Assembly: GCF_900444995.1 (NCBI RefSeq)
Contig: NZ_UAPQ01000012.1
Location: forward strand, 1-64,000
Reading direction: 5' to 3'
DNA length: 64,000 nt
Origin: Actinomyces bovis
Lineage (GTDB): Bacteria > Actinomycetota > Actinomycetes > Actinomycetales > Actinomycetaceae
Both the position numbers and the translations under genes were made by a program. A model generated the notes under the pieces. That model was given only the letters and a program-made list of their open reading frames with translations. It had not been told where the DNA came from and did no database searches. Of the stretch, positions 8,650-18,460 are shown piece after piece (position 1 is the stretch's first letter; each line of letters starts with the position of its first letter).

Positions 8650-9993
8650 ATGAAGACCCCAGTTCCGCCGCCCGCTCCCCGGGCTGAGCTGCTCAGAAAT
8701 CTGGCAGACCGAGGGATGCTGGCGCGGGTCCTGGCTGAGCCAGGACTGTCTGTTGACCAGGGTTACCACCCCTGGGAGTGGTTCTTCCGGCACGAGTCCC
8801 CCAAAGGCTTTACCCGTGAAGATTGGTGGGCGGCAGTACGGATCGCCAGAGCGCAAAACGCCAGGTCGACCCCCTTCACGATGAAGGACGGAACGCCCCT
8901 GACCTACAACCTTCCAGACCCACTGTTGCGTCTCATTGATGACGTCTCCGCCCGGGCTCGTGGGCAGGTTCAAGTGGCGGAACCGGTTGCAAATACAGCT
9001 AATCGCGACGCCTACCTGGTGCGCTCCCTAGTGGAGGAAGCGATCACCTCCTCCCAGTTGGAAGGAGCCTCCACCTCACGAGTGCGAGCCAAGGAGATGC
9101 TGCGAGAAGGTCGGGCTCCACGAGACCGCAGCGAGAGGATGATTGCCAATAACTACCAGGCCATGCAGCGCATAGCCGATCTGAAGAATGAGGCGCTCAC
9201 GCCTGACCTGGTGCGTGAGGTTCACCGGATCGTCACTGACGGCACTTTGGATGATCCCGCTGACGCTGGCAGACTCCAGGTTCCGGGCGACAGTCGGGTG
9301 AGGGTGTATGGCACCATCACCGAGGAGCAAGTGCTCCATGTGCCACCTGCTGCGGTAGAACTGCCTGAACGGCTAGAAGGACTCTGTGCCTTTGCTAATG
9401 CGGTAGATGAGGTTTCTAGCAAAGGCACCTATATGCCTCCTTTGCTGCGGGCCATCACCCTCCACTTCATGATGGGTTACGACCACTACTTCGCTGATGG
9501 CAACGGCAGGACTTCGCGGGCCGTCTTCTATTGGTCCATGCTCCACCAAGGCTTCTTCCTGACGGAGTTCCTCTCGATCTCCAGGCTGCTGCGCAAGGCC
9601 CCAGCTCAGTACGCCCGCAGTTTCCTGCTCACTGAGCAAGATGAAGGGGACCTGACCTACTTTTTCCTGGCGCAGGCCCAGGTGATAGCCAAAGCAATTG
9701 ACGAACTGGATACATATCTAGCGGACAAGTCCAGAAGAGTCCGTGAAGCAGCGCGGCTCCTGTGTGATCTGGGCCTTAATCACCGGCAGGTGGTGGTGGT
9801 CGAGTCCTTCCTGCGGGACCCGGGCGCTAGTGCCACAGTCGAGAGTCACCGGGCAGCCTTCGGCGTCGTACCGCAAACTGCCCGCACAGACCTGCGTGAC
9901 CTGGAGGATCGTGGTCTGCTGCGCAGTAACCGGCTTGGCAGGCGAGTGGTGTGGTTCCCGGCGCCGGACCTTGGCGGCAAAGTGAGGGCTTGA
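8650..9993 (+). CDS. Fic-domain AMPylase with C-terminal winged helix (class II)
   Basis: A 447-residue protein, ATG at 8650 preceded by AGGAGAG. The Fic core motif HYFADGNGRTSR starts at catalytic His279 and is intact (H-x-F-x-x-GNGR-x-x-R with Asp before Gly). An N-terminal autoinhibitory motif [S/T]xxxE[G/N] is present as SSQLEG (residues 134-139), which makes it a self-inhibited class II Fic protein. The last ~75 residues form a winged helix (FGVVPQTARTDLRDLEDRGLL). It probably transfers AMP from ATP to a target hydroxyl; the target is unknown. It is a single gene without a partner, bounded by matching palindromes on both sides. Confidence 0.9.
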   Translation: MKTPVPPPAPRAELLRNLADRGMLARVLAEPGLSVDQGYHPWEWFFRHESPKGFTREDWWAAVRIARAQNARSTPFTMKDGTPLTYNLPDPLLRLIDDVSARARGQVQVAEPVANTANRDAYLVRSLVEEAITSSQLEGASTSRVRAKEMLREGRAPRDRSERMIANNYQAMQRIADLKNEALTPDLVREVHRIVTDGTLDDPADAGRLQVPGDSRVRVYGTITEEQVLHVPPAAVELPERLEGLCAFANAVDEVSSKGTYMPPLLRAITLHFMMGYDHYFADGNGRTSRAVFYWSMLHQGFFLTEFLSISRLLRKAPAQYARSFLLTEQDEGDLTYFFLAQAQVIAKAIDELDTYLADKSRRVREAARLLCDLGLNHRQVVVVESFLRDPGASATVESHRAAFGVVPQTARTDLRDLEDRGLLRSNRLGRRVVWFPAPDLGGKVRA

Positions 9994-10004
9994 GGGATTG
10001 TCTT

Positions 10005-10049
10005 CTGCTATTTACTGCTAATTTAGGCTAAATTAGCAGTAAATAGCAG
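10005..10049. repeat. 20-bp-arm perfect palindrome downstream of fic
   Basis: The arms 10005-10024 and 10030-10049 flank the centre AGGCT and begin 11 bp after the Fic stop. Over 45 bp it matches the upstream palindrome with one difference. There is no following T-run, so it does not look like a conventional terminator. Confidence 0.9.
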
Positions 10050-10190
10050 TTAGGTGGTAGGCAGAGCGGCCAGCTGAGAGCCCGCGCTGTCTACGACGCC
10101 ACCTACTAGACGGGCCAAGCTGCAGGCCAAAGTTGCGTCGGATTCCACGAACCTCTCCCACCTGGCCTGCCGATCCGTCACTATGGATAC

Positions 10191-12293
10191 ATGACTGTGA
10201 TGCGCAACACCGAGCCCATGCCTGCTGCCCCCGCCTGGGGAACCCGGCTACCAGGAGCCGTGCGCGACGCCGTCGACGCCGCGCTCGCCCACACCCCCAC
10301 CGCTTCCACCAATGCCAGCAGCGGGCCCACCAACCCGGTCGCCACCAACCTGGACGCCACCGCCCGCGAACTCCTCCACGCCCGCATCGAACGCTGGTAC
10401 CCAGACCTCGCCGACGGCCTATCCACCCTCTACGGCGAACCCGCCGCCACCCAAGCCGCCAAAACCATCCTCGCGGCCGCCACCCACGCTTACGCCAGCC
10501 GCGACCCCGAGCTGCGACGCCTAGACCTGACCCGCAGCCTGGACCCCAACTGGGCGCAGAACCCCAGCCGCATCGGCTATGCCGCCTACACCGAACGCTT
10601 CGCCACCAACCTGCGCGGGGTTGCGGAACGCATCCCCTACCTGCGTGAACTCGGCATCAGCTACCTGCACCTCATGCCCCTATTCACCCCCCGCCCCGGA
10701 GACTCCGACGGCGGCTACGCCATAGCCGACTACACCACCATCCGCCCCGACCTAGGCAGCCTGGCAGACCTGACCCACCTCACCACCGCCCTGCGCCACA
10801 ACGGCATCAGCCTGAGCCTGGACCTAGTCCTCAACCACGTCGCCCGCGAGCACGAGTGGGCCCACCGCGCCCGCACCGGCGAGGAACGCTACCGCCGCTA
10901 CTTCCACATCTTCCCCGACCGCACCGAACCGGACGAGTACGAGGCCACCCTGCCCGAGGTCTTACCAGACTCCGCCCCCGGCAACTTCACCTGGGACGCT
11001 GAAGCCCACGGCTGGGTGTGGACCACCTTCAACTCCTTCCAGTGGGACCTGAACTGGCGCAACCCCGACGTCATGGACGAGTTCGTGCGCATCGTCCTAG
11101 ACCTGGCCAACCGCGGCGTGGAGGTGCTGCGCCTAGACGGCCTGCCCTTCACCATCAAACGCAAAGGCACCGACTGCCAAGGTGAACCCGAAGTCCACGC
11201 CATCACCCAGGTGCTCAAAGCCCTCACCCGCATAGCCTGCCCCGCCGTCGCCCTAGAAACCGACGCCGACGCCGTGCCCGCCGAACTACTCCAGTACCTC
11301 GGCCAAGGCCGCTACACCGGGAAAACCGCCGACCTCGCCCAGCACAACCCACTCATGGTGCAAATCTGGTCCATGCTCGCCAGCCGCAGCGTGGTCTTGG
11401 GTGCCCAGGCCCTGCGTGCGCTCCCGGAGGCGCCACCCACCGCCACCTGGATCACCCGCCTGCGCTGTCACGACGAAATCCGCTGGGCCATCCGAGACGC
11501 CGACGCCGAGGCCGCAGGCCTAAATGGCTACTGGCACCGCGTCTTCCTAGCCGACTGGTACCGCGGCGTCTACCCCATGAGCGACGCCCGCGGCCTAGTC
11601 TTCCAGCGCAACCCCCACAACAGTGACAGCCGCATTGCCGGCACCGCCGCCAGCCTGATCGGCATCGAGGCGGCCGCCGAGGCGCTCGCGGGCCTGGGCG
11701 ACGAGACCCCCGCCTGGCGGGAAGAAGAACTGTGCAACTGGTACGAGCAGCGGCTCAACGCCCTGCGCCTGGCCTACGCCATCGTCTACGGCTGGGGCGG
11801 AATCCCAGTCCTGTGGAGCGGTGACGAGCTGGGGCAGTTCAATGACCCCAACTGGGACACTGAGCCGGGGCACGAATCCGACTGCCGCTGGGCTGGACGC
11901 CCCGTGCTCAACCAGACCGCCATGGCGGAGCGGCACGACGCCGGGACCGTAGCCGGGCGGGTATTTGGAGAGCTCGCGCATCTGGGCCGGGTGCGCGCCA
12001 GCCTGCCCCAACTCAGCGCAGAGGTGCGCACCCAGGTAGCACCAGTGGACGACGAAGGCGTGCTGGTCACCTACCGTGACCACCCGCGCGGCAGCTTTGT
12101 GGGCGTGTACAACGTGACCGGCCAGTGGCGCTCTGTGCCTGCAGCCCGCCTCGCCGAGTACGGGGTGTTGGGGGCTGTGGACGTGCTTACCGACACCGTG
12201 CCCTCCGGCTCCACCACCTTGGAGGGGGCTGGTGATGGGCTGGTGCCCGTGCCGCCCTTCGCCGCCTGGTGGCTGGTGCGGCCCACAGACTGA
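10191..12293 (+). CDS. Amylosucrase-like GH13 enzyme
   Basis: A 700-residue enzyme matching the amylosucrase subfamily in length and motifs. It probably transfers glucose from sucrose to an alpha-glucan and releases fructose. The diagnostic block WTTFNSFQWDLNWRNPDV is present, followed by the nucleophile Asp316 (VEVLRLDGLPF), the acid/base Glu356 (VALETDADAV) and the transition-state pair in LRCHDEIRW. The loop after the nucleophile reads DGLPF where amylosucrases commonly have DAVAF. There is no signal peptide, so the enzyme is cytoplasmic or released unconventionally. No clear Shine-Dalgarno precedes the ATG at 10191; nearby alternative starts cannot be excluded. It is monocistronic. Confidence 0.8.
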   Translation: MTVMRNTEPMPAAPAWGTRLPGAVRDAVDAALAHTPTASTNASSGPTNPVATNLDATARELLHARIERWYPDLADGLSTLYGEPAATQAAKTILAAATHAYASRDPELRRLDLTRSLDPNWAQNPSRIGYAAYTERFATNLRGVAERIPYLRELGISYLHLMPLFTPRPGDSDGGYAIADYTTIRPDLGSLADLTHLTTALRHNGISLSLDLVLNHVAREHEWAHRARTGEERYRRYFHIFPDRTEPDEYEATLPEVLPDSAPGNFTWDAEAHGWVWTTFNSFQWDLNWRNPDVMDEFVRIVLDLANRGVEVLRLDGLPFTIKRKGTDCQGEPEVHAITQVLKALTRIACPAVALETDADAVPAELLQYLGQGRYTGKTADLAQHNPLMVQIWSMLASRSVVLGAQALRALPEAPPTATWITRLRCHDEIRWAIRDADAEAAGLNGYWHRVFLADWYRGVYPMSDARGLVFQRNPHNSDSRIAGTAASLIGIEAAAEALAGLGDETPAWREEELCNWYEQRLNALRLAYAIVYGWGGIPVLWSGDELGQFNDPNWDTEPGHESDCRWAGRPVLNQTAMAERHDAGTVAGRVFGELAHLGRVRASLPQLSAEVRTQVAPVDDEGVLVTYRDHPRGSFVGVYNVTGQWRSVPAARLAEYGVLGAVDVLTDTVPSGSTTLEGAGDGLVPVPPFAAWWLVRPTD

Positions 12294-12339
12294 GTGGGCC
12301 GGCTGCAGGTGCTGGGCTGCGGGGCGGCATCATAGAGGG

Positions 12340-14265
12340 ATGACCACCGTGCCCGCCGCGCCTTTTGTGCCTGCCTTCGACAGCACCGACGAGGCTGCTA
12401 GCGCCCAGAACCCAGCTGTCGGCAGTACGACCGGCCAGACTGGCCCTGGACTGGCTCCCACCGGTCAGGCTGCCGACGTCGCGGCGGCCGAAGGTCTAGC
12501 CCCGGCGCGCCTCGCTGCAGACAAGCTGGGCCTAGATGGTCAAGTCATGGACGACTTGGCTCCCGCAGCAGCCGCCACGAGCAGCACTGCCCGCGACGTC
12601 ACCCCGGCGGACCTGGTCGCCGGGGAGGTGCCAGCCCAGGAAGCAGCCCGACCGCTGAGCGTCTTCGACCTCATGCGCGTGGGCATTGGGCCCTCCTCCT
12701 CCCACACCGTTGGCCCCATGCGCGCCGGGCGAGCCTTTGCCGCCGTACTCGCCCAAGCCGTGCGTCACAGCGAAGCCCCTGCACCGCTTGCTGGTGGACC
12801 AGCGTCGCCTGATAGCGCGGCTTCGCCCGCTAACCCGGCTCCGCCCGCCGTTCCGGAATCATCCGCTGAGGTCTCACCCACACCTCTGGTTCCACCCACC
12901 GCACCAGCTTCACCCACCGCCTCGGCAACTCCACCTACCCCAACGCTTAGCGGTACCTGCTGCGGGCCCGTCGCCCGCATCAGCATTGAACTCTTCGGTT
13001 CCCTGGGGGCCACCGGTCGCGGCCACGCCACCGACCGCGCCGTCGTCATGGGGCTGGCCGGATACGCCCCCGAGACCGTACCCACCGACGTCTGCACCAC
13101 CCTCCTGGAGCAGACCGCCAACACCGGCCAACTGCAGGTCGACGGCGTCGGCCCCGTGCCCTTCACCGCCAGTGACATCCGCTTCCTACCCGGCCGCGTC
13201 CTGCCCTACCACGTCAACGCCCTCACCCTTACCGCCTACCGTGGCGACGGCACCCAACTGGCCCGCCGCACCTACTACTCGGTGGGAGGCGGCTTCGTCA
13301 TGGAAGACACAGGCAGCCCCAGCCAGCCTGCCGTCCACGCCCTAGCAACCGCCGCAGCCACTCGTGCCCACGCCCAAGCTGCCCCCTACCCCTTCACCAG
13401 CGGCGCCACCCTCCTGGACCTCTGCGCCCGCACTGGCATGCGCGTTTCCGACCTGGTGCGCGCTAATGAATGCTCGGCCCGCCCTGAGACTGAGGTGGAC
13501 GCCTACCTGGACCTGCTGCACCGCACCATGCGCGAGTGCATCGACGCGGGTCTAGCCACCGACGGCGTCCTGCCTGGCGGGCTAGGCGTACGCCGCCGCG
13601 CCAAGGCCCTGCACGAGCGCCTCTTATCCCGCGCCACCGGGCCCGACGCGGCTTTCGCCCAAGCCGACCCGCTGCGCGGCATGGACTGGGTAGACCTGTT
13701 TGCGTTGGCGGTCAACGAGGAAAACGCTGCCGGGCGTCGGGTGGTCACTGCCCCCACTAACGGGGCAGCCGGGGTGTTGCCTGCCGTGCTCGCCTACTAC
13801 GAGCGCTTTATCCCCGGAGCTGACCGCGCCGGTGTGCATCGCTTCCTGCTGGCGGCAACAGCCGTGGGCGGCCTCATCAAGACCAATGCCTCAATTGCCG
13901 GGGCGGAGGTTGGCTGCCAGGGTGAGGTGGGGTCGGCTTCGTCTATGGCAGCTGCTGGCTTGGCCGAGGCCCTGGGTGGGACGCCTGCGCAGGTGGAGAA
14001 TGCCGCCGAGATCGCCATGGAGCACAATTTGGGGCTCACTTGCGATCCGGTGGGCGGGCTAGTGCAGATCCCCTGTATTGAGCGCAATGCGGTGGCTGCG
14101 GTGAAGGCGATCAACGCGGCGCGTATGGCGCTGTGGGGGGAGGGGCGCCACGCCGTCAGCCTGGACGCGGTCATTGAAACCATGCGGCAGACCGGGCAAG
14201 ACATGCTCTCCAAGTACAAGGAGACCGCTACGGGTGGGCTGGCCGTGAACGTGGTGGAGTGCTGA
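12340..14265 (+). CDS. sdaA: L-serine dehydratase (iron-sulfur), with Ala/Pro-rich extension and insert
   Basis: A 641-residue single-chain L-serine ammonia-lyase that deaminates serine to pyruvate. ATG at 12340 follows AGAGGG. The alpha-beta domain begins at [24 protein letters not shown], and the catalytic domain carries [30 protein letters not shown] and [16 protein letters not shown], with cysteines for the [4Fe-4S] cluster. Family members are about 450-460 residues. The excess is an N-terminal Ala-rich tail of about 105 residues and a Pro/Ser/Ala-rich insert of about 60 residues at roughly 145-205, inside the first domain. Both catalytic blocks are intact, so activity is expected. Confidence 0.9.
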   Translation: MTTVPAAPFVPAFDSTDEAASAQNPAVGSTTGQTGPGLAPTGQAADVAAAEGLAPARLAADKLGLDGQVMDDLAPAAAATSSTARDVTPADLVAGEVPAQEAARPLSVFDLMRVGIGPSSSHTVGPMRAGRAFAAVLAQAVRHSEAPAPLAGGPASPDSAASPANPAPPAVPESSAEVSPTPLVPPTAPASPTASATPPTPTLSGTCCGPVARISIELFGSLGATGRGHATDRAVVMGLAGYAPETVPTDVCTTLLEQTANTGQLQVDGVGPVPFTASDIRFLPGRVLPYHVNALTLTAYRGDGTQLARRTYYSVGGGFVMEDTGSPSQPAVHALATAAATRAHAQAAPYPFTSGATLLDLCARTGMRVSDLVRANECSARPETEVDAYLDLLHRTMRECIDAGLATDGVLPGGLGVRRRAKALHERLLSRATGPDAAFAQADPLRGMDWVDLFALAVNEENAAGRRVVTAPTNGAAGVLPAVLAYYERFIPGADRAGVHRFLLAATAVGGLIKTNASIAGAEVGCQGEVGSASSMAAAGLAEALGGTPAQVENAAEIAMEHNLGLTCDPVGGLVQIPCIERNAVAAVKAINAARMALWGEGRHAVSLDAVIETMRQTGQDMLSKYKETATGGLAVNVVEC

Positions 14266-14436
14266 ATGCAGCTGTTCAGGTTGGTAAGTGTCCCGAAATG
14301 CAGCACTTTGATTTGCGCGGCTGCTCAGCTGCGCGCAGATTTGGCGTGATTCCAACGAGCTGCCAGCTCGGGTTCTAGGCTCGCAGCTTCAAAGTACTGC
14401 AATCTGTGCCACGTTGGCCCGGAGAGTGCCGGGCGT

Positions 14437-14946
14437 TTACTGGTCCCGCCAGAGAAAACCGAGTTCGCCCAGGTGGGCTTCCACCGCGTCAAGCGTGGCC
14501 TCATCTGCGGCCTCAATGGTGTGCGTGTGCCAGCCGTTGGTGAGTTCAGCCAGGGTGGTGGACACCGGCATGCGCTTGCAGAAGGCGGCGATATCTGTGT
14601 GCGAGCGGATTTGGAGGTCCACGGTGATTTGCCCGTAGAGGCGGTGCTCCACGGAGGCGTCTAAGACGGCGGCCCCCGCGTCGATTATGGCTTCTAGTTC
14701 GGTGGCTACTTGCTCGCGGCTGTGGCGCACGTGGATGGAGCGGCGTGGGCGTTCGGTGGGGCGGGCTAGCAGGTAGCCGCGGTTGGTGGCGAGCACTGGG
14801 GTGCCGGAGGCGCGCAGGAGGGCGATGTCGCCCACGATTACCTGGCGGGAGACGCCTAGGTCTTGGCCCAGACGCCCGGCGGACAGCGGTTTGGTGGCGG
14901 ATTCCAGACGACGACGGATGCAGTTGCGGCGGCTGTCAGCGTCCAC
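14437..14946 (-). CDS. NiaR-like transcriptional repressor (HTH_11 plus 3H domain)
   Basis: About 170 residues from a GTG at 14946 (VDADSRRNCIRRRLE), which gives the usual NiaR length; the frame stays open further upstream. The N-terminus is a DeoR/BirA-type helix-turn-helix (KPLSAGRLGQDLGVSRQVIVGDIALLRASG). The C-terminus is a 3H domain with three conserved histidines (RHSREQ, EHRLYGQ, THTIEA). NiaR proteins bind nicotinic acid and repress NAD salvage or niacin uptake genes. No NAD gene lies next to it, so its regulon is not visible here. Confidence 0.75.
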   Translation of the reverse strand: MDADSRRNCIRRRLESATKPLSAGRLGQDLGVSRQVIVGDIALLRASGTPVLATNRGYLLARPTERPRRSIHVRHSREQVATELEAIIDAGAAVLDASVEHRLYGQITVDLQIRSHTDIAAFCKRMPVSTTLAELTNGWHTHTIEAADEATLDAVEAHLGELGFLWRDQ

Positions 14947-15078
14947 GGCGGCGGCCCTTTCTGGAAGACAGGCGGTGGTTTTGGAGTGATTGTCTCTTAC
15001 GGGTGGGTTGGTGGGGGAGAAGGTGGGGCGGGGTGCGACACGCCGAGGGTGCACAGATGCGGGTGGCAATTTGGTCAA

Positions 15079-15468
15079 CTTTGTCCCCAGGTGGTGGATA
15101 GGGGTGGCGGTTGGGTGGGGTGGGGCCTGGGGAGTGTGCAGGAGTTCGTGTCAGTGGTCCGGGAGACCATGATTCTGCGGGTTGTGCAGGGTTGCTCCCG
15201 TGGCCCCGGTGGTGACGTCGGGGTGGTGTCCACACCCCGTCCACATGGGCGGTCGGGGTTGTCCACAGGAGGGGAGGGCGCTATGCACAGTTTGGTGGCA
15301 GACACATCATCTTGGGGTGCTGGCGGGCAACCACCACTAGGGGTAGTGTCTTTTCTCGCGAGGGTGATTTGCCCTCCCTGGAACTACATCCATGTGGTTC
15401 CGGAGTCTGAAGGTATAGCCTCGCGGCTGGGTCAAACACTTGGCCGCGACTCCCCGGAAGGGACTGAC
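15079..15468. promoter_or_regulatory. Intergenic region upstream of nrdHIE with DnaA-box-like sites
   Basis: This 390-bp region has no credible gene. It contains TTGTCCACA (15259-15267), identical to the actinobacterial DnaA-box consensus, plus near-matches GTGTCCACA (15226-15234) and CCGTCCACA (15237-15245). A short inverted repeat CACTA-GGGG-TAGTG lies at 15335-15348 and could bind a repressor, but it does not match the standard NrdR box well. A G-rich site, GGAAGGGACTGAC, precedes the nrdH ATG. Confidence 0.4.
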
Positions 15469-15714
15469 ATGACCATCACCGTCTACAGCAAGCCCAACTG
15501 CGTGCAGTGCTCGGCCACCTACCGTGCCCTGGACAAGGCTGGACTGTCCTACGAGACGGTGGATATCTCGATGGACGCTGAAGCCCTCGAGCAGGTCAAG
15601 TCCTTGGGATACGCCCAGGCTCCGGTGGTTATGGCCGGCGGGGATCACTGGTCTGGTTTCCGCCCGGACAAGATCAAGGCCGTTGTCGCCGCCGTTGAGG
15701 CCGTCGCGATCTGA
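15469..15714 (+). CDS. nrdH: NrdH glutaredoxin-like redoxin
   Basis: An 81-residue thioredoxin-fold protein with the active site CVQC, the conserved APVV cis-proline segment and the SGFRPDKI C-terminal motif of NrdH. It is the electron donor that reduces the class Ib ribonucleotide reductase NrdE. The ATG at 15469 ([11 protein letters not shown]) gives the standard size. It is the first gene of nrdH-nrdI-nrdE. Confidence 0.95.
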   Translation: MTITVYSKPNCVQCSATYRALDKAGLSYETVDISMDAEALEQVKSLGYAQAPVVMAGGDHWSGFRPDKIKAVVAAVEAVAI

Positions 15715-15731
15715 GTCTGTGGAGCTGCGTC

Positions 15732-16151
15732 GTGGCTCTCGCCTCAGACGGACCTTTCGTCGTCTACTTCTCCTCCACCTCGGAGAACACACACCGCTTC
15801 GCCACCAAGTTGGGCTTCCGTAGCGCACGCATCCCGATGCTGCCACGCGAGGAGCCTCTGGTGGTGGACCAGCCCTACGTGCTGCTTGTGCCCACCTATG
15901 GCGGTGGCAACACGCGTGGAGCCGTGCCCAAGCAGGTCATCAAGTTCCTGAACAATGAGCACAACCGGATGCTTTGCCGGGCCGTGATCTCCTCTGGGAA
16001 CACAAACTTTGGCGAGGCCTACTGCATTGCCGGGGACATCGTCTCCGCCAAGCTGGGCGTCCCGCATATGTACAAGTACGAGCTGCTGGGTACGCCCACT
16101 GACGTGGAGCGGGTCAAGCAAGGATTGGATGAGTTTTGGCAGACACTCTGA
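15732..16151 (+). CDS. nrdI: NrdI flavodoxin-like protein
   Basis: A 139-residue flavodoxin-like protein with a GTG start 17 bp after nrdH. FMN-binding segments are visible: [12 protein letters not shown] (phosphate loop), [13 protein letters not shown] and [15 protein letters not shown]. NrdI generates the oxidant that assembles the Mn2-tyrosyl radical cofactor of NrdF, which here is encoded 16 kb away. Its 3' end overlaps the nrdE start by 16 bp. Confidence 0.93.
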   Translation: MALASDGPFVVYFSSTSENTHRFATKLGFRSARIPMLPREEPLVVDQPYVLLVPTYGGGNTRGAVPKQVIKFLNNEHNRMLCRAVISSGNTNFGEAYCIAGDIVSAKLGVPHMYKYELLGTPTDVERVKQGLDEFWQTL

Positions 16152-18289
16152 CGGACACTGGGTCCGAGACAGTCCCCCCGGAACTGGATTACCACGCCCT
16201 CAATGCGAAGCTGAACCTCTACGACGCCAACGGCAAGATTCAGTTTCAGGCGGACCACGACGCCGCTCGGCAGTATTTCCTGCAGCACGTCAACAAGAAC
16301 ACCGTTTTCTTCCACGACCTGGAGGAGAAGCTCGAGTACCTGGTTGAGGAGGGCTACTACGAGCAGCGCGTGCTGGACTTGTACTCCCCAGAGTTCATCA
16401 AGTCCGCCTTCAAATCCGCCTATGCCCACAAGTTCCGCTTTGAGACCTTCCTGGGTGCCTTCAAGTACTACACCTCGTACACCCTCAAGACCTTCGATGG
16501 TCAGCGCTACCTGGAGCGCTTTGAGGACCGCGTAACCATGGTGGCCTTGGCTCTCGGTGATGGTGATGAGGCCCTGGCGATGGACCTGATCGAGGAGATC
16601 ATGACCGGGCGTTTCCAGCCCGCCACCCCCACTTTCCTCAATGAGGGCAAGGCGCAGCGCGGTGAGCCGGTCTCCTGCTTCCTGGTGCGCATTGAGGACA
16701 ATATGGAGTCCATTGCGCGCGGCATTAACTCTGCCCTGCAGCTGTCTAAGCGCGGTGGTGGCGTGGCTCTGCTGCTGACTAACCTGCGAGAGATGGGCGC
16801 CCCCATCAAACGCATCCAGAACCAGTCCAGCGGCGTAATTCCGGTTATGAAGTTGCTGGAGGACTCCTTCTCCTACGCCAACCAACTCGGGGCGCGTCAG
16901 GGCGCCGGTGCTGTGTACCTGCATGCCCACCACCCGGACATCCTGCGTTTCTTGGACACCAAGCGGGAGAACGCTGACGAGAAGATTCGCATCAAGACTC
17001 TCTCCCTGGGCGTGGTCATCCCGGATATTACTTTCGAGTTGGCCAAGAAGAACGAGGACATGTACCTCTTCAGCCCCTACGACGTCGAGCGTTTCTACGG
17101 GGTGCCTTTTGCGGATATTTCCGTGACGGAGAAGTACCGGGAGATGGTGGACAACCCTGCCATTAAGAAGAAGAAGATTAATGCCCGCGAGTTCTTCCAG
17201 ACCTTGGCTGAGCTGCAGTTCGAGTCCGGCTACCCGTACATCATGTTTGAGGACACGGTTAACCGGGCGAACCCGATTAAGGGCAAGGTGATTATGTCCA
17301 ACCTGTGCTCAGAGATCTTGCAGGTTTCTGAGGCCAGCGAGCTCAACGAGGACTTGACCTACAAGCACATTGGCAAGGATATTTCCTGCAACCTGGGGTC
17401 ATTGAATATTGCCAAGACGATGGACTCTCCGGACTTCGCCCGCACTATTCGTACAGCGGTGAGGGGTCTGACCGCCGTCTCTGACCAGACTTCCCTGCCT
17501 TCTGCCCCCTCTATTGACCGCGGCAACCGTGAATCCCACGCAATTGGTCTGGGCCAGATGAACCTGCACGGTTATTTGGCTCGGGAGCGGGTGTTCTACG
17601 GTTCGGAGGAGGCGCTGGACTTCACCAATGTGTACTTTGCCAGCGTGCTTTTCCAGGCGCTGACGGCGTCTAATGAGCTGGCTGTGGAGCGCGGCGAGAG
17701 CTTTGTGGGCTTTGAGGATTCCAAGTACGCCACTGGAGAGTTCTTCGAGAAGTACATGACGCAGGACTTTGTGCCAGTAACGGCGCGCGTCAAGGAGCTA
17801 TTTGCTAAGTCCTCGGTGCACGTGCCTACACGCGCTGACTGGGCTGAGTTGGCGGAGAAGATCAAGAAGACTGGGCTTTACAACCGCAATTTGCAGGCGG
17901 TCCCGCCCACCGGTTCGATCTCCTACATTAACAACTCCACCTCCTCGATCCACCCGATTGTATCCAAGGTGGAGATTCGCAAGGAGGGCAAGATTGGGCG
18001 CGTCTACTACCCGGCTGCCTACATGACCAATGACAACCTGGAGTACTACCAGGACGCTTATGAGATCGGCCCAGAGAAAATTATTGACACCTACGCCGTG
18101 GCCACTCAGCACGTGGATCAGGGCCTGAGCCTGACTCTGTTCTTCCCAGACACAGCCACGACGCGTGACGTGAACAAAGCCCAGATTTACGCCTGGCGTA
18201 AGGGGATCAAGACGATCTACTACATCCGGCTGCGCCAAGCCGCGCTGGAGGGCACCGAAGTCCAGGGCTGCGTGTCCTGCATGTTGTGA
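16136..18289 (+). CDS. nrdE: Class Ib ribonucleoside-diphosphate reductase alpha subunit NrdE
   Basis: A 717-residue catalytic subunit that reduces NDPs to dNDPs. The only sensible start is TTG at 16136 ([11 protein letters not shown]), inside the nrdI end, which implies translational coupling. Key features: [40 protein letters not shown] with the radical-site cysteine, two active-site tyrosines near the end ([10 protein letters not shown]) and the redox-active C-terminal pair GCVSCML. It lacks the ATP-cone activity domain, as expected for class Ib. A strong terminator follows (18311-18348), so nrdF is not co-transcribed. Confidence 0.95.
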   Translation: MADTLTDTGSETVPPELDYHALNAKLNLYDANGKIQFQADHDAARQYFLQHVNKNTVFFHDLEEKLEYLVEEGYYEQRVLDLYSPEFIKSAFKSAYAHKFRFETFLGAFKYYTSYTLKTFDGQRYLERFEDRVTMVALALGDGDEALAMDLIEEIMTGRFQPATPTFLNEGKAQRGEPVSCFLVRIEDNMESIARGINSALQLSKRGGGVALLLTNLREMGAPIKRIQNQSSGVIPVMKLLEDSFSYANQLGARQGAGAVYLHAHHPDILRFLDTKRENADEKIRIKTLSLGVVIPDITFELAKKNEDMYLFSPYDVERFYGVPFADISVTEKYREMVDNPAIKKKKINAREFFQTLAELQFESGYPYIMFEDTVNRANPIKGKVIMSNLCSEILQVSEASELNEDLTYKHIGKDISCNLGSLNIAKTMDSPDFARTIRTAVRGLTAVSDQTSLPSAPSIDRGNRESHAIGLGQMNLHGYLARERVFYGSEEALDFTNVYFASVLFQALTASNELAVERGESFVGFEDSKYATGEFFEKYMTQDFVPVTARVKELFAKSSVHVPTRADWAELAEKIKKTGLYNRNLQAVPPTGSISYINNSTSSIHPIVSKVEIRKEGKIGRVYYPAAYMTNDNLEYYQDAYEIGPEKIIDTYAVATQHVDQGLSLTLFFPDTATTRDVNKAQIYAWRKGIKTIYYIRLRQAALEGTEVQGCVSCML

Positions 18290-18310
18290 GTGTCTGAGCA
18301 GTAAGCAGAG

Positions 18311-18348
18311 CGTGGGGCTGGACTGAGTTATCTCAGTCCAGCCCCACG
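18311..18348 (+). terminator. nrdE terminator hairpin with iteron motif in the loop
   Basis: Perfect 16-bp arms at 18311-18326 and 18333-18348 enclose the loop GTTATC. It lies 22 bp after the nrdE stop. The loop and adjoining stem read GTTATCTCA, identical to the first unit of the iteron array that follows. Confidence 0.85.
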
Positions 18349-18452
18349 TTATGTAGTTGCCAAGGCTAGTTATCTCCTCTCGGACCTTAGTTATCTCATA
18401 ACTGAGGGTGCTTATGTGATAACTAGGTGCAGTTAGCGCATAAGACGCTCCA
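18327..18452 (+). repeat. Downstream iteron array: six 21-bp units (GTTATCTCATAAC type)
   Basis: Units start at 18327, 18348, 18369, 18390, 18411 and 18432, exactly 21 bp apart. The best unit (18390) is the short palindrome GTTAT-CTC-ATAAC; the outer units keep mainly GTTATST. The array occupies the whole space between the nrdE terminator and the 3' end of the AlbA_2 gene. The same motif in the same orientation recurs upstream of that gene. Confidence 0.88.
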
Positions 18453-18460
18453 GGGGGTCC

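Noticed and set aside
9994-10190. tRNA or attachment site near the Fic gene as an integration target
   Set aside because: No cloverleaf could be drawn and no tRNA 3' end was found. The repeats are the palindromes already described.
14310-14345. Hairpin GCGCGGCTG/CAGCTGCGC after the serine dehydratase gene
   Set aside because: Short and mismatched with no T-run. It could be a weak terminator but is not supported well enough to list.
14863-15468. Long Gly/Trp-rich open frame upstream of nrdH
   Set aside because: The composition is that of GC-rich non-coding DNA. The frame is open by chance and continuous with nrdH, whose own start at 15469 is clear.
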